Shown: in pieces, positions 10,904 to 18,286 of the stretch
Layout of the letters: each line of letters starts with the position of its first letter
Numbering within the stretch: the stretch's first letter is position 1
Source of the DNA: Blastococcus atacamensis
Lineage (GTDB): Bacteria; Actinomycetota; Actinomycetes; Mycobacteriales; Geodermatophilaceae
Assembly (NCBI RefSeq): GCF_002938425.1
Contig: NZ_POQU01000023.1
Coordinates: forward strand, 1 to 42,332
Direction of reading: 5' to 3'
DNA length: 42,332 nucleotides
The notes under the pieces: generated by a model
What the model saw: only the letters and a program-made list of their open reading frames with translations
Told to the model about the DNA's origin: nothing
Databases searched by the model: none
Position numbers and translations under genes: made by a program

Positions 10904-11890
10904 TCACTGGCCGGGGAGCAGCAGGACCTTGCCGATGTGCTCGCTGGACTCCACGACCCGGTGTGCCTCCGCGGCGCGGGACATCGGCAGCCGGCGGTCC
11001 ACGATCGGCCGCACGACCCCGCGCTCGACGTCGGGCCAGACGTCGTGCAGGACGGCCGCGACGATCTCGGCCTTGCCGCCGGGTCCCGTGGCCGGCCGGG
11101 AGCGCAGCGTCGTGGCATGCACCGCGCCCCGCTTGCCCAGCAGCTTGCCCAGGTCCAGCTCGGCCTTCGTGCCGCCCTGCATGCCGATGACCACCAGCCG
11201 GCCGCCGACGGCGAGGGCGTCGACGTTGCGGCCCAGGTACTTGGCGCCCATGTTGTCCAGGACGACGTCGGCCCCGCCGGTCTCGGTCCGGACCCGCTCG
11301 ACGAAGTCCTCGTCCCGGTAGTTGACCAGCACGTCGGCGCCCAGCTCGCGGCAGAAGTCGAGCTTGGCCTGCGTGCCGGCGGTCGTGGCGACGCGCGCGC
11401 CGGCCCGCTTGGCCAGCTGGATCGCCATGGTGCCGATGCCGCTGGAACCGCCGTGCACCAGGAAGGTCTCGCCCGCCCGCAGGTCCGCGAGCATGAACAC
11501 GTTGGACCACACGGTGCAGACCACCTCGGGCAGCGCCGCAGCGGTGGCCAGCTCGACGCCGGCGGGCTTGGGCAGCAACTGCCCGGCCGGGACGGCGACC
11601 CGCTCGGCGTACCCGCCGCCGGAGAGCAGCGCGCACACCTCGTCGCCGACCGACCAGCCGGAAACGCCGTCCCCGATCTCGCTGACGATCCCGCTGCACT
11701 CCAGCCCGAGGATCTCGCTGGCCCCCCTCGGCGGTGGGTAGAAGCCCTGCCGCTGCAGCAGGTCCGCCCGGTTCACCGCGGTAGCGGCGACGTCGACGAT
11801 CACCTCGCCGGGGCCGCACACCGGGTCGGGGACCTCGGTCCAGGCCAGGACCTCGGGGCCACCGGGCTCGCTGATCGTCACCGCACGCAT
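10904..11890 (-). CDS. NADPH:quinone oxidoreductase, PIG3/zeta-crystallin type
   Basis: The 328-residue zinc-independent medium-chain reductase has a GroES-like N-terminal domain (EVIVDVAATAVNRADLLQRQ, LGLECSGIV) and a Rossmann domain with the NADPH motif FLVHGGSSGIGTMAIQLAK. The phrase RADLLQRQGFYPPP and the absence of structural zinc cysteines place it with the PIG3-like quinone reductases, which make one-electron reductions of quinones or reduce small enones. The physiological substrate is unknown. It is followed 33 bases upstream on the same strand by the DUF1905 gene and may be co-transcribed with it. Confidence 0.88.
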   Translation of the reverse strand: MRAVTISEPGGPEVLAWTEVPDPVCGPGEVIVDVAATAVNRADLLQRQGFYPPPRGASEILGLECSGIVSEIGDGVSGWSVGDEVCALLSGGGYAERVAVPAGQLLPKPAGVELATAAALPEVVCTVWSNVFMLADLRAGETFLVHGGSSGIGTMAIQLAKRAGARVATTAGTQAKLDFCRELGADVLVNYRDEDFVERVRTETGGADVVLDNMGAKYLGRNVDALAVGGRLVVIGMQGGTKAELDLGKLLGKRGAVHATTLRSRPATGPGGKAEIVAAVLHDVWPDVERGVVRPIVDRRLPMSRAAEAHRVVESSEHIGKVLLLPGQ

Positions 11891-11923
11891 GTGCCGACCC
11901 TAAGCGCGCCGGGCCGACCCGGG

Positions 11924-12214
11924 TCAGCCGAGGCGTTCCTCCAGGTGGACGGTCACTCCGTCCCCGGGATCCTTGCCGTCCCGCAGGTCGGCGGCGATGG
12001 GCAGCTTGTGCGTGCCGTCGCCCAGCGCCATGAACGAGCTGCGGAAGGGGCGTCCGTCGATCGTCCCGCGGACCTTGACCAGCCCGCGGGTGCCGAACAC
12101 TTCCGCGGAGCCGGGCATCTGCACGTACGTCCAGCCGCCCTTCGCCGGGCTGCGGACGAGGGGCGCGGTGAACTCCAGGTCGAGCGGGCCCGGGGTCCGG
12201 GGGTCATGGGGCAT
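11924..12214 (-). CDS. DUF1905 domain protein
   Basis: The 96-residue protein is a single DUF1905 beta-barrel: [20 protein letters not shown], then [19 protein letters not shown] and [17 protein letters not shown]. Family members bind or process unknown ligands and are often fused to a YdeI-like domain, which is missing here. I chose the ATG at 12214 because GGAGGA lies 5-6 bases before it; a longer frame to 12247 adds non-conserved residues. It reads into the quinone reductase gene. Confidence 0.75.
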   Translation of the reverse strand: MPHDPRTPGPLDLEFTAPLVRSPAKGGWTYVQMPGSAEVFGTRGLVKVRGTIDGRPFRSSFMALGDGTHKLPIAADLRDGKDPGDGVTVHLEERLG

Positions 12215-12275
12215 CGTCGTCCTCCAGCCGGCCGCACCGTGCGGCACACGGTGAAGGACCGGGACGGTGCCCGAA

Positions 12276-12316
12276 ACTCATCGGCCCGGCACCCGCGGGG
12301 GACCGGGCCGATGAGT
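12276..12316. terminator. Hairpin terminator
   Basis: ACTCATCGGCCCGG (12276-12289) pairs perfectly with CCGGGCCGATGAGT (12303-12316) around a 13-base loop. AAA before and TTT shortly after the stem extend pairing and give a short U-run in the minus-strand transcript. It lies just after the CoA ligase stop codon. Confidence 0.65.
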
Positions 12317-12324
12317 GCGTTTCG

Positions 12325-13917
12325 TCAGCGGGCCTTGAGGTCCTTGCGCAGGATCTTGCCGGCGGCGGACTTCGGCACCTGCTCGATGAACTCGACGAAC
12401 CGGATCTTCTTGTGCGGGGCCACCTTCTCGGCCATGTAGGCCATGACGGCGTCCTCGGTGATCTCCGAACCGGGCGAGCGGACGACGAAGGCCTTGGGCA
12501 GCTCCTCGCCGCTGTCCTTGTCCGGCACGCCGATGACCGCGGCGTCGGCGATCTCCGGGTGGTTGATCAGCACGGCCTCGAGCTCCGCCGGAGCGACCTG
12601 GTAGCCCTTGTACTTGATGAGCTCCTTGACGCGGTCGACGACCGTGTAAGCGCCGTTCTCGTCGACGATCGCGACGTCACCGGTGTGCAGCCAACCGTCG
12701 GCGTCGACGGTGCTCCGGGTCGCTTCCTCGTTGTTGAGGTAGCCCTTCATGACCTGCGGCCCGCGGACCCACAGCTCGCCGGACTGGCCGGTGGCGGCGT
12801 CCTCGCCGGTGGCCGGGTCGACCAGGCGGCACTCGGTGTTCGGCACCGCGTAGCCCACGGAGCCCTTCGGGGGCTGGCCTGCGCCGGCCGGCTCGCGACC
12901 GATGTCGGGCGTGGTGTGGGAGACGGGGGACAGCTCGGTCATGCCGTAGCCCTGGGCCACGCTCACGCCGTCCGGGTTGCCCTTGCGCAGGCGCTCCTGG
13001 GCGGCGAGGGCCAGCTGCTCGTCGAGCGGGGCGGCACCAGAGAGGATCGAGGTCAGCGACGACAGGTCGTACTGGTCGACCAGCGGGTGCTTGGCCATCG
13101 CCAGCAGGATGGGCGGCGCGACGAAGGCGCGGGTGATCTTGTGGTCCTGGATCGTGCGCAGGAAGTCCTCGAGGTCGAACCGGGGCAGGGTGACGACGGC
13201 GCCGCCCCAGGCCAGGCCCTGGTTCATCAGCACGGTCAGCCCGTAGATGTGGAAGAACGGCAGGACGGCGATGATCCGCTCGTCCTCGCCGAGGGCGATC
13301 AGCGGACGGCACTGCGCCACGTTCGCCACCAGGTTGCGGTGGGTGAGCATGACGCCCTTGGGCAGGCCGGTCGTGCCGCTGGAGTAGGGCAGGGTGACCA
13401 GGTCGTTGGCCGGGTCGATGTCGACCTGCACGCTCGGTGCGTCGGCGCCCAGCAGGTCGAAGAGGTTGGCCTTGCCCTCGAACCCGTCGAGGACGATCAC
13501 CTCGTCCACCGGGGACTTTTCGACGGCGGCCTGTGCGCGGTCCATGAACAGCGAGATGGTGATCAGCATCTTCGCGCCCGAGTCCTTGAGCTGGAACGCG
13601 ATCTCGTCGGGCGTGTAGAGCGAGTTGATCGGGCTCATGACGCAGCCGGCTGCGGCGATGCCGTGGAAGACCACCGGGAACCAGGGGGTGTTCGGGCAGA
13701 ACACGGCGACGACGTCGCCCTTGCGCAGCCCGCGGGCGTGCAGGTTCGCCGCGACGCGGTCGACGTAGGCGGCCAGCTGGCCGTGGGTGATCACGTCACC
13801 CTTGAGGCCGTCGATCAGGGCCGGAGCGTCGGGGCGGTCCTTGCCGGCGGCCAGGACGAACTCCGGGACCGAGACGTTCGGGATCTCGACGTCGGGAAAA
13901 GGGCTGGCCAGGGCCAC
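12325..13917 (-). CDS. Acyl-CoA synthetase, 4-coumarate-CoA ligase family
   Basis: This 530-residue member of the adenylate-forming superfamily activates a carboxylic acid with ATP and joins it to CoA. The P-loop is YSSGTTGLPKGVMLTHRN (about 178-195), the A5 motif QGYGMTELSP, the A7 motif GWLHTGD, the A8 hinge DRVKELIKYKGYQVAPAELE, and the A10 lysine lies in PKSAAGKILRKDLKAR at the C-terminus. Sequence layout fits the 4CL/long-chain branch. The acid could be an aryl-propenoic or a fatty acid. It is monocistronic, with a terminator behind it and the thioesterase gene upstream on the same strand. An AGGTTCCACC stretch precedes the start. Confidence 0.9.
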   Translation of the reverse strand: MALASPFPDVEIPNVSVPEFVLAAGKDRPDAPALIDGLKGDVITHGQLAAYVDRVAANLHARGLRKGDVVAVFCPNTPWFPVVFHGIAAAGCVMSPINSLYTPDEIAFQLKDSGAKMLITISLFMDRAQAAVEKSPVDEVIVLDGFEGKANLFDLLGADAPSVQVDIDPANDLVTLPYSSGTTGLPKGVMLTHRNLVANVAQCRPLIALGEDERIIAVLPFFHIYGLTVLMNQGLAWGGAVVTLPRFDLEDFLRTIQDHKITRAFVAPPILLAMAKHPLVDQYDLSSLTSILSGAAPLDEQLALAAQERLRKGNPDGVSVAQGYGMTELSPVSHTTPDIGREPAGAGQPPKGSVGYAVPNTECRLVDPATGEDAATGQSGELWVRGPQVMKGYLNNEEATRSTVDADGWLHTGDVAIVDENGAYTVVDRVKELIKYKGYQVAPAELEAVLINHPEIADAAVIGVPDKDSGEELPKAFVVRSPGSEITEDAVMAYMAEKVAPHKKIRFVEFIEQVPKSAAGKILRKDLKAR

Positions 13918-13998
13918 AGGTGGAACCTCCTCGGAGAACGGTCTTGTGGCGCCAGTCTCACACCCACCGTGTCCCCGCTCACAAGGGGGTTCGCCCGA

Positions 13999-14424
13999 TC
14001 AGCGGGGCCAGAGCACCGACTGCGTGCAGCGGAACAGCGCGATCGTCCTCCCGGAGTCGGCGTTCGTGACCACGGCGTCCCACACCTGCGTCGTCCGCCC
14101 GGCGTGCGCGTTGGTCGCGGTGCAGGCGATGCGGCCCTCCCGCGCGGTGCCGAGGTGGTTGCTCTTGAGCTCGATGGTGGTGAAGCCGCTGGACCCCTCC
14201 GGCAGCAGCGCCCGGGTCGGCAGGCCGCAGCTGGTGTCGGCCAGCGTGACCACGGTGCCCGCGTGCAGGTACCCGTTGGGTGCGAGCAGCTCCGGGCGGA
14301 TGTCGAGGTGGGAGGTCAGCCGCCCGGGCTCGTGGGTGTCGACGACGATGCCGAGCAGGCCGGGGAAGGTGCCCGGCAGCAGGTCGTTGAGCTCGTCGGC
14401 GGTGTGGAACCCGGTTGCGGCCAT
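13999..14424 (-). CDS. PaaI-family hotdog thioesterase
   Basis: The 141-residue hotdog-fold protein hydrolyses acyl- or aryl-CoA thioesters. Landmarks are PGLLGIVVDTHEPGRLTSHLDI, the catalytic-helix segment NGYLHAGTVVTLADTSCG with the expected Gly and Asp, and FTTIELKSNHLGTAREG on the next strand. It lies upstream of the CoA ligase on the same strand with an 81-base gap, so it could reverse or edit that enzyme's product; this is inference. CCTTCCATGG at the start gives no strong ribosome site. Confidence 0.85.
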   Translation of the reverse strand: MAATGFHTADELNDLLPGTFPGLLGIVVDTHEPGRLTSHLDIRPELLAPNGYLHAGTVVTLADTSCGLPTRALLPEGSSGFTTIELKSNHLGTAREGRIACTATNAHAGRTTQVWDAVVTNADSGRTIALFRCTQSVLWPR

Positions 14425-14485
14425 GGAAGGGGAACCTAGCCGCCGTCGGCCCCGCCGGTCCGCCTGGATCCTGGCTCACCGTGCG

Positions 14486-14543
14486 GGGTCCTGGATCACC
14501 GTCGACCGTGATCCAGGACCCATGATGATCAGGTCACCTGATC
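14486..14543. terminator. Tandem hairpins after folP2
   Basis: GGGTCCTGGATCAC (14486-14499) pairs perfectly with GTGATCCAGGACCC (14508-14521), loop 8 bases. It is followed by the near-palindrome GATCAGGTCACCTGATC (14527-14543). A partial direct repeat of the stem (GGATCCTGGCTCACCGTG) precedes it. The block lies between folP2 and the thioesterase gene, so it can terminate folP2. Confidence 0.6.
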
Positions 14544-14552
14544 GTCAGCGCT

Positions 14553-15413
14553 CTACGCCAGCCCGCGGACGGTGCGCGCCGGCGGTCGCGTCCCCTGGAT
14601 CGAGGCCACCATGTCCAGGGTCTGCCGGGTGGCGGCGACGTCGTGCACGCGGACCACCCGGGCGCCGAGCCACGCGCTGACCGCCGTCGCGGCCAGGGTG
14701 CCGGTGAGCCGTTCCTCGAGGGGGACGTCGAGGGTCTCGCCGACGAAGTCCTTGTTCGACAGGGCCATCAGCACCGGCCAGCCGGTCCCCACCAGCTCGC
14801 CCAGGCGCCGGGTGGCCTCCAGTGAGTGCCGGGTGTTCTTCCCGAAGTCGTGCCCCGGGTCGACCATGACCCGGTCGCGGTCCACGCCGGCTTCGACGGC
14901 GGCCGACGCCAGCGCCGTCGTGCGGGCCACGATGTCGGCGACGACGTCGTCGTAGGTGACCCGGTGCGGGCGGGTGCGCGGCGGCAGCCCGCCGGCGTGC
15001 GTGCAGACGATCCCGGCCCCGGCCTCGGCCGCGACGGCGGCGAGCTCCGGGTCCACCCCGCCCCAGGCGTCGTTCACGACGTCGGCGCCGGCGGCCAGCG
15101 CCTCCCGTGCGACCTCCGCGCGCCAGGTGTCGATGGAGATCGGCAGCGCGGGGTGCGCGGCGCGGATGGCGGCCACCAGGTCGACCGTGCGGCGCACCTC
15201 CTCGGCGGGGGAGACGTCCTCGCCCGGTGCGGCCTTCACGCCGCCGACGTCGACCATGTCCGCGCCCTCGGCCACCACCTGGCCCACCCGCTCGACGGCG
15301 GCCGACAGCTCGTAGGTGGCGCCGCGGTCGTAGAACGAGTCGGGAGTGCGGTTGACGATGGCCATCACCACGAACCGGCCGTCGGGCACGTCGAGGGCCC
15401 CCAGTCGCAGCAA
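14553..15413 (-). CDS. folP2: Dihydropteroate synthase homologue, FolP2 type
   Basis: The ~286-residue TIM-barrel protein has the pterin-binding family layout but matches the actinobacterial FolP2 group rather than FolP1: IMAIVNRTPDSFYD replaces the usual NVTPDSFSD, and VDVGGVKAAPGE, DPGHDFGKNTRHS, LMALSNKDFVGETL and a terminal RTVRGLA are FolP2 hallmarks. Mycobacterial FolP2 has been reported to lack dihydropteroate synthase activity, so a folate role should not be assumed. I chose the TTG at 15413: GGGGAG lies 4 bases before it and relatives begin at the same LRLG. A TTG at 15455 would extend it by 14 residues. It is divergent from the MaoC gene. Confidence 0.87.
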   Translation of the reverse strand: MLRLGALDVPDGRFVVMAIVNRTPDSFYDRGATYELSAAVERVGQVVAEGADMVDVGGVKAAPGEDVSPAEEVRRTVDLVAAIRAAHPALPISIDTWRAEVAREALAAGADVVNDAWGGVDPELAAVAAEAGAGIVCTHAGGLPPRTRPHRVTYDDVVADIVARTTALASAAVEAGVDRDRVMVDPGHDFGKNTRHSLEATRRLGELVGTGWPVLMALSNKDFVGETLDVPLEERLTGTLAATAVSAWLGARVVRVHDVAATRQTLDMVASIQGTRPPARTVRGLA

Positions 15414-15483
15414 CCCGCTCCCCGTCCGATCGTGGCGTGTGGTGGAGTTCGCCAACGTAGTCGTACCCGAGGAGGCAGAGCTG

Positions 15484-15945
15484 ATGGCGCAGACGACGGC
15501 CGAAGGCGTGGAGGGGGTCCAGGGCCTGGTGGGCAGGCACCTGGGCCACAGCGACTGGGTGACGGTGACCCAGGAGCAGGTGAACCAGTTCGCCGACGCG
15601 ACCGGTGACCACCAGTGGATCCACGTGGACCCGGAGCGCGCGAAGAAGGAGAGCCCGTTCGGCGGCCCGATCGCCCACGGCTACCTGACGCTGTCGCTGC
15701 TGCCCTCTCTGGTACCGCAGATCGTGGAGATCAGCGGTTTCCGCATGGGCGTCAACTACGGCACCGAGAAGGTGCGCTTCCCCTCGCCGGTGCCCGTGGG
15801 CAGCCGGGTGCGTGCGGGCGCGACGATGGAGGCCGCGACCCCCTTCGAGGGCGGCATCCAGATGAGCCTCGCCGTCACCGTGGAGATCGAGGGCGGCAGC
15901 AAGCCGGCGATGGTCGCCACCGTCGTCTACCGCCGCTACCTGTAA
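15484..15945 (+). CDS. MaoC-family (R)-hydratase
   Basis: The 153-residue single-hotdog enoyl-CoA hydratase has the hydratase motif in ATGDHQWIHVDPERAK (catalytic Asp and His) followed by the GPIAHGYLTLSLLP helix. VNYGTEKVRFPSPVPVGSRV is the core strand region. Such stand-alone MaoC proteins hydrate trans-2-enoyl-CoA or similar thioesters; the chain length used is not readable. GAGGAGGCAGAGCTG precedes the ATG at 15484. It is divergent from folP2 and faces the serine hydrolase gene across a long palindrome. Confidence 0.88.
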   Translation: MAQTTAEGVEGVQGLVGRHLGHSDWVTVTQEQVNQFADATGDHQWIHVDPERAKKESPFGGPIAHGYLTLSLLPSLVPQIVEISGFRMGVNYGTEKVRFPSPVPVGSRVRAGATMEAATPFEGGIQMSLAVTVEIEGGSKPAMVATVVYRRYL

Positions 15946-15954
15946 CGGGCCCTA

Positions 15955-16013
15955 GGCATGGGAAGCGATACACCCGTTTCGAGCGCGAGAACGGGTGTAT
16001 CGCTTCCCATGCC
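15955..16013. terminator. 24-bp perfect inverted repeat between convergent genes
   Basis: 15955-15978 and 15990-16013 are perfect reverse complements (core GGGAAGCGATACACCCG), with an 11-base loop. Pairing extends outward with one imperfection through GGCCCT/AGGGCC. It lies 9 bases after the MaoC stop and 9 before the hydrolase stop, so a bidirectional terminator is the simple reading. The stem is less GC-rich than its surroundings and has no U-tract. Confidence 0.7.
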
Positions 16014-16022
16014 CCAGGGCCG

Positions 16023-17279
16023 TCAGATGACGATCGCCTGGTTGACCAGCTGGCGCAGGTAGTTGCGGATGGGCAGGGTGCTCGAGGGCAGCAGCTGCGT
16101 GTAGAAGGTGATGGTGAGGTCCTCGACCGGGTCCACGTAGAACGCCGTCGAGGCCGCGCCGCCCCAGCTGTAGTCGCCCACGCTGGAGACGACGCCGTAG
16201 CGCACCGGATCGATGACCATCGAGAACCCGAGGCCGAACCCGACCCCCCGCAGCGGCGTCTCGGCGAACAGCGGCCGCCCGGAGCTCTCCAGGTCCAGGC
16301 CGCCGGGCAGGTGGTTGCGCAGCATGTGCGCCAGCGTGCGGGGACCCAGCAGCCGACCGCCGTCGTAGGAGCCGCCGCGGCGCAGCATCTCCACGAAGCG
16401 CAGGTAGTCCGCGGCCGTGGAGACCAGGCCGCCTCCGCCGGAGAGGAACGCGGGCTTGGAGTGCGCGGCCTCGCCCATGGCGTCGATGGGCACGAAGCCG
16501 GTCGCCGCGCCGCCCGGTGAACCGGGCACGGCGGCGTAGAGGCGGGCGAGGGAGTCGACGTCGTCGTCCGGGCGGAGCCCGAAGGAGGTGTCGGTCATGC
16601 CGAGCGGGGCGAAGATCCGCTCGGCGAAGAACTCGTCCAGCGGCTGCCCGGAGACGACCTCGACCAGCCGGCCCAGGACGTCGGTGGAGACGCCGTAGTT
16701 CCACTCGCTGCCCGGCTGGAACAGCAGCGGCATCGAGGCCCACTGCCGGCAGACCTCGGCGGAGTCCGCACCGGGCGGGGTGCCCCACTCGTGGCCGTTG
16801 TTGCGGTAGATCGCGTCCGCCACGGTCGCGCGGTGGAAGCCGTAGGTCAGCCCGGACATGTGGCTGAGCAGGTGCCAGACCCGGATCGGCTCCATCAGGG
16901 GCTCGGTGATCGGCTTCTGGTCGGACCCGGCCACGTAGACGCGGCTCTCGGCGAACTCGGGGAGCCACCGCGAGATCGGGTCGGTGAGCTGGAAGGCGCC
17001 GTCCTCGTAGAGCATCATCGCCGCGACCGAGGTGACCGGCTTGGTCATCGAGTAGATGCGCCAGCGGGTGTCGAGCTCCACCGGGCGGCCGTTCTCCACG
17101 TCCCGGGAGCCGCCGGAGCCGACGTGCACGAGCTTCCCGTGCCGGGCGACGGTCAGCAGGAAGCCCGGGAGCTGGCCGTCCTCGACGTAGCGGGCCATCC
17201 GCTGGTCGACGCGGGCCAGCCGGCCGGCATCCATACCGACCTCGGCCGGATCTGTGTCCACCTGCAGAACGTCGCTCAC
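16023..17279 (-). CDS. Serine hydrolase, class C beta-lactamase/esterase fold
   Basis: The ~418-residue protein of the beta-lactamase/PBP-like (PF00144) family has the nucleophile motif WRIYSMTKPVTS (Ser-x-x-Lys), the second motif WNYGVSTDVLGRLVEVVSG (Tyr in the YxN/YxS position), and HLLSHMSGLTYGF. No signal peptide is evident, so it is probably a cytoplasmic esterase or amide hydrolase of the EstB type rather than a secreted resistance enzyme. I chose the GTG at 17279 because GGAGG lies 5 bases upstream; a GTG at 17345 is possible but lies inside a strong hairpin. It follows the HU gene on the same strand. Confidence 0.85.
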   Translation of the reverse strand: MSDVLQVDTDPAEVGMDAGRLARVDQRMARYVEDGQLPGFLLTVARHGKLVHVGSGGSRDVENGRPVELDTRWRIYSMTKPVTSVAAMMLYEDGAFQLTDPISRWLPEFAESRVYVAGSDQKPITEPLMEPIRVWHLLSHMSGLTYGFHRATVADAIYRNNGHEWGTPPGADSAEVCRQWASMPLLFQPGSEWNYGVSTDVLGRLVEVVSGQPLDEFFAERIFAPLGMTDTSFGLRPDDDVDSLARLYAAVPGSPGGAATGFVPIDAMGEAAHSKPAFLSGGGGLVSTAADYLRFVEMLRRGGSYDGGRLLGPRTLAHMLRNHLPGGLDLESSGRPLFAETPLRGVGFGLGFSMVIDPVRYGVVSSVGDYSWGGAASTAFYVDPVEDLTITFYTQLLPSSTLPIRNYLRQLVNQAIVI

Positions 17280-17303
17280 GTCCACCTCCGGGTCTCCGGA
17301 CGC

Positions 17304-17395
17304 CGTCCGCCGCCGGGCGACGCCTCGACCGGCATCCTGGCTCACGTCGTCGTGAGCCCGGACACAGGGTCGCGGCGTCCGCCCGGCGGCGGACG
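17304..17395. terminator. Long nested hairpin after the HU gene
   Basis: CGTCCGCCGCCGGGCG plus ACGCC (17304-17324) pairs with the 22-base arm at 17374-17395, with one bulged base. Inside, GGCTCAC (17339-17345) and GTGAGCC (17352-17358) form an apical hairpin. The structure lies between HU and the serine hydrolase on the minus strand and probably terminates HU transcription. Confidence 0.6.
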
Positions 17396-17422
17396 ACGGG
17401 AGTGCGGGGAGAGCCGTCCGGA

Positions 17423-17707
17423 TCAGACCGGGACGGAGCTCGCGGCCTTCTTCAGGTTCGAGCCCGCGGTCACCTTCACGGTGTTGGCGGCCGGGATGTC
17501 GATCGACTCACCGGTCTGCGGGTTGCGGCCGGTCCGCGCGGAGCGCTGGGTGCGCTCGACGGTGAGGAGACCGGAGACGGCGACCTTCTCGCCGCGGGTG
17601 ATGGCGTCGACGAGCTCGTCCTGCAGCCCGGCCAGGACGGAGTCCACCGTCGAGGCGGGGACATCGGCGCGCTTGGCGATGGCGGAGACCAGTTCGGCCT
17701 TGTTCAT
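17423..17707 (-). CDS. HU-family nucleoid protein
   Basis: This 94-residue HU/IHF protein bends and compacts DNA as a dimer. MNKAELVSAIAKRADVP is the standard opening, GEKVAVSGLLTVERTQRSAR leads into the DNA-grasping arm with TGRNPQTGESIDIPA, and VKVTAGSNLKKAA closes the fold. The intercalating proline of the arm (RNP) is present. It lacks the lysine/alanine-rich C-terminal tail of the mycobacterial HupB, so it is the short HU form. GAGGAAGCAC precedes the ATG. Its 354-base upstream region is non-coding and strongly structured. Confidence 0.95.
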   Translation of the reverse strand: MNKAELVSAIAKRADVPASTVDSVLAGLQDELVDAITRGEKVAVSGLLTVERTQRSARTGRNPQTGESIDIPAANTVKVTAGSNLKKAASSVPV

Positions 17708-18061
17708 GTGCTTCCTCTCGTAGGCGGTGGCGGTGCCACGGGTTGGGCACGCAGCCGGCTCGTTCCCCCCGGCGCACGGAGCGCCGGTGGGGGCCCGGGT
17801 CGGCGCGGGGCGCGCCAGGGGCCGGGCATCCGACCCCGTGCGCCGGGGCCGAATCGGGAGGAACGCTGCCATGTCGCCCGGTCATCTGGCCAGTGGGGGG
17901 TGCTCAGGGGGCCGCGGAACACCACGGAGGTCACACCCGTCTCACGCCGGTCGACGGTCGCGGCGCTCCGGGGCCCGGCCTCGGGCAAGGGTGTCGAGCC
18001 CGGACAGAACGGAGCCCGCCTCCTGCCCGGGTCAGGGGGCGGGGAGCGGGCCACCGGGCAC
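17708..18061 (-). other. Non-coding upstream region of the HU gene
   Basis: No open frame in this stretch has protein-like composition. It carries a long-range inverted repeat (listed separately) and should contain the HU promoter, which I cannot place. Confidence 0.5.
17767..17848 (-). promoter_or_regulatory. Long-range inverted repeat in the HU leader
   Basis: CCCCGGCGCACGG (17767-17779) and CCGTGCGCCGGGG (17836-17848) are perfect 13-base complements separated by 56 very GC-rich bases. If transcribed with HU, this would form a stable stem 60 bases upstream of the start codon. A regulatory role is inference; it could also be the terminator of an unseen small transcript. Confidence 0.4.
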
Positions 18062-18235
18062 TCAGGCCGTGCGGATGAGGCTCCGGACGGCGGACTGCAG
18101 CTCCGGGGTCACATCGGTGACGCCGTGCGCGGATGCGGCGTGCGGCCCCACTTGCGCGAAGATGCCGCCCTCGTCGGGGGCGGTGAAGGTGGCGTCGCAG
18201 CCAGGGATGACGTCGCCGCAGGCGAATCGCTTCAT
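18062..18235 (-). CDS. DUF1059 small protein
   Basis: This 57-residue gene opens with MKRFACGDVIPGCDATF and continues DEGGIFAQVGPHAASAHGV, which is the DUF1059 pattern: two cysteines in a C-x(6)-C arrangement and two histidines (HAASAH), suggestive of a metal site. Family function is unknown. GAGGAGACCC before the ATG is a strong ribosome site. It lies 51 bases downstream of the EAL gene on the same strand and 354 bases upstream of HU, so it may be the last gene of the EAL transcript. Confidence 0.82.
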   Translation of the reverse strand: MKRFACGDVIPGCDATFTAPDEGGIFAQVGPHAASAHGVTDVTPELQSAVRSLIRTA

Positions 18236-18286
18236 GGGTCTCCTCAGGGGTTGGGCCGGCGGCCGGGCGGTCGCCGGGGTCAGGGG

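Noticed and set aside
17704-18054. Protein-coding gene upstream of HU
   Set aside because: The frame is Arg/Pro-rich, has no recognisable motif and overlaps the HU start; treated as non-coding.
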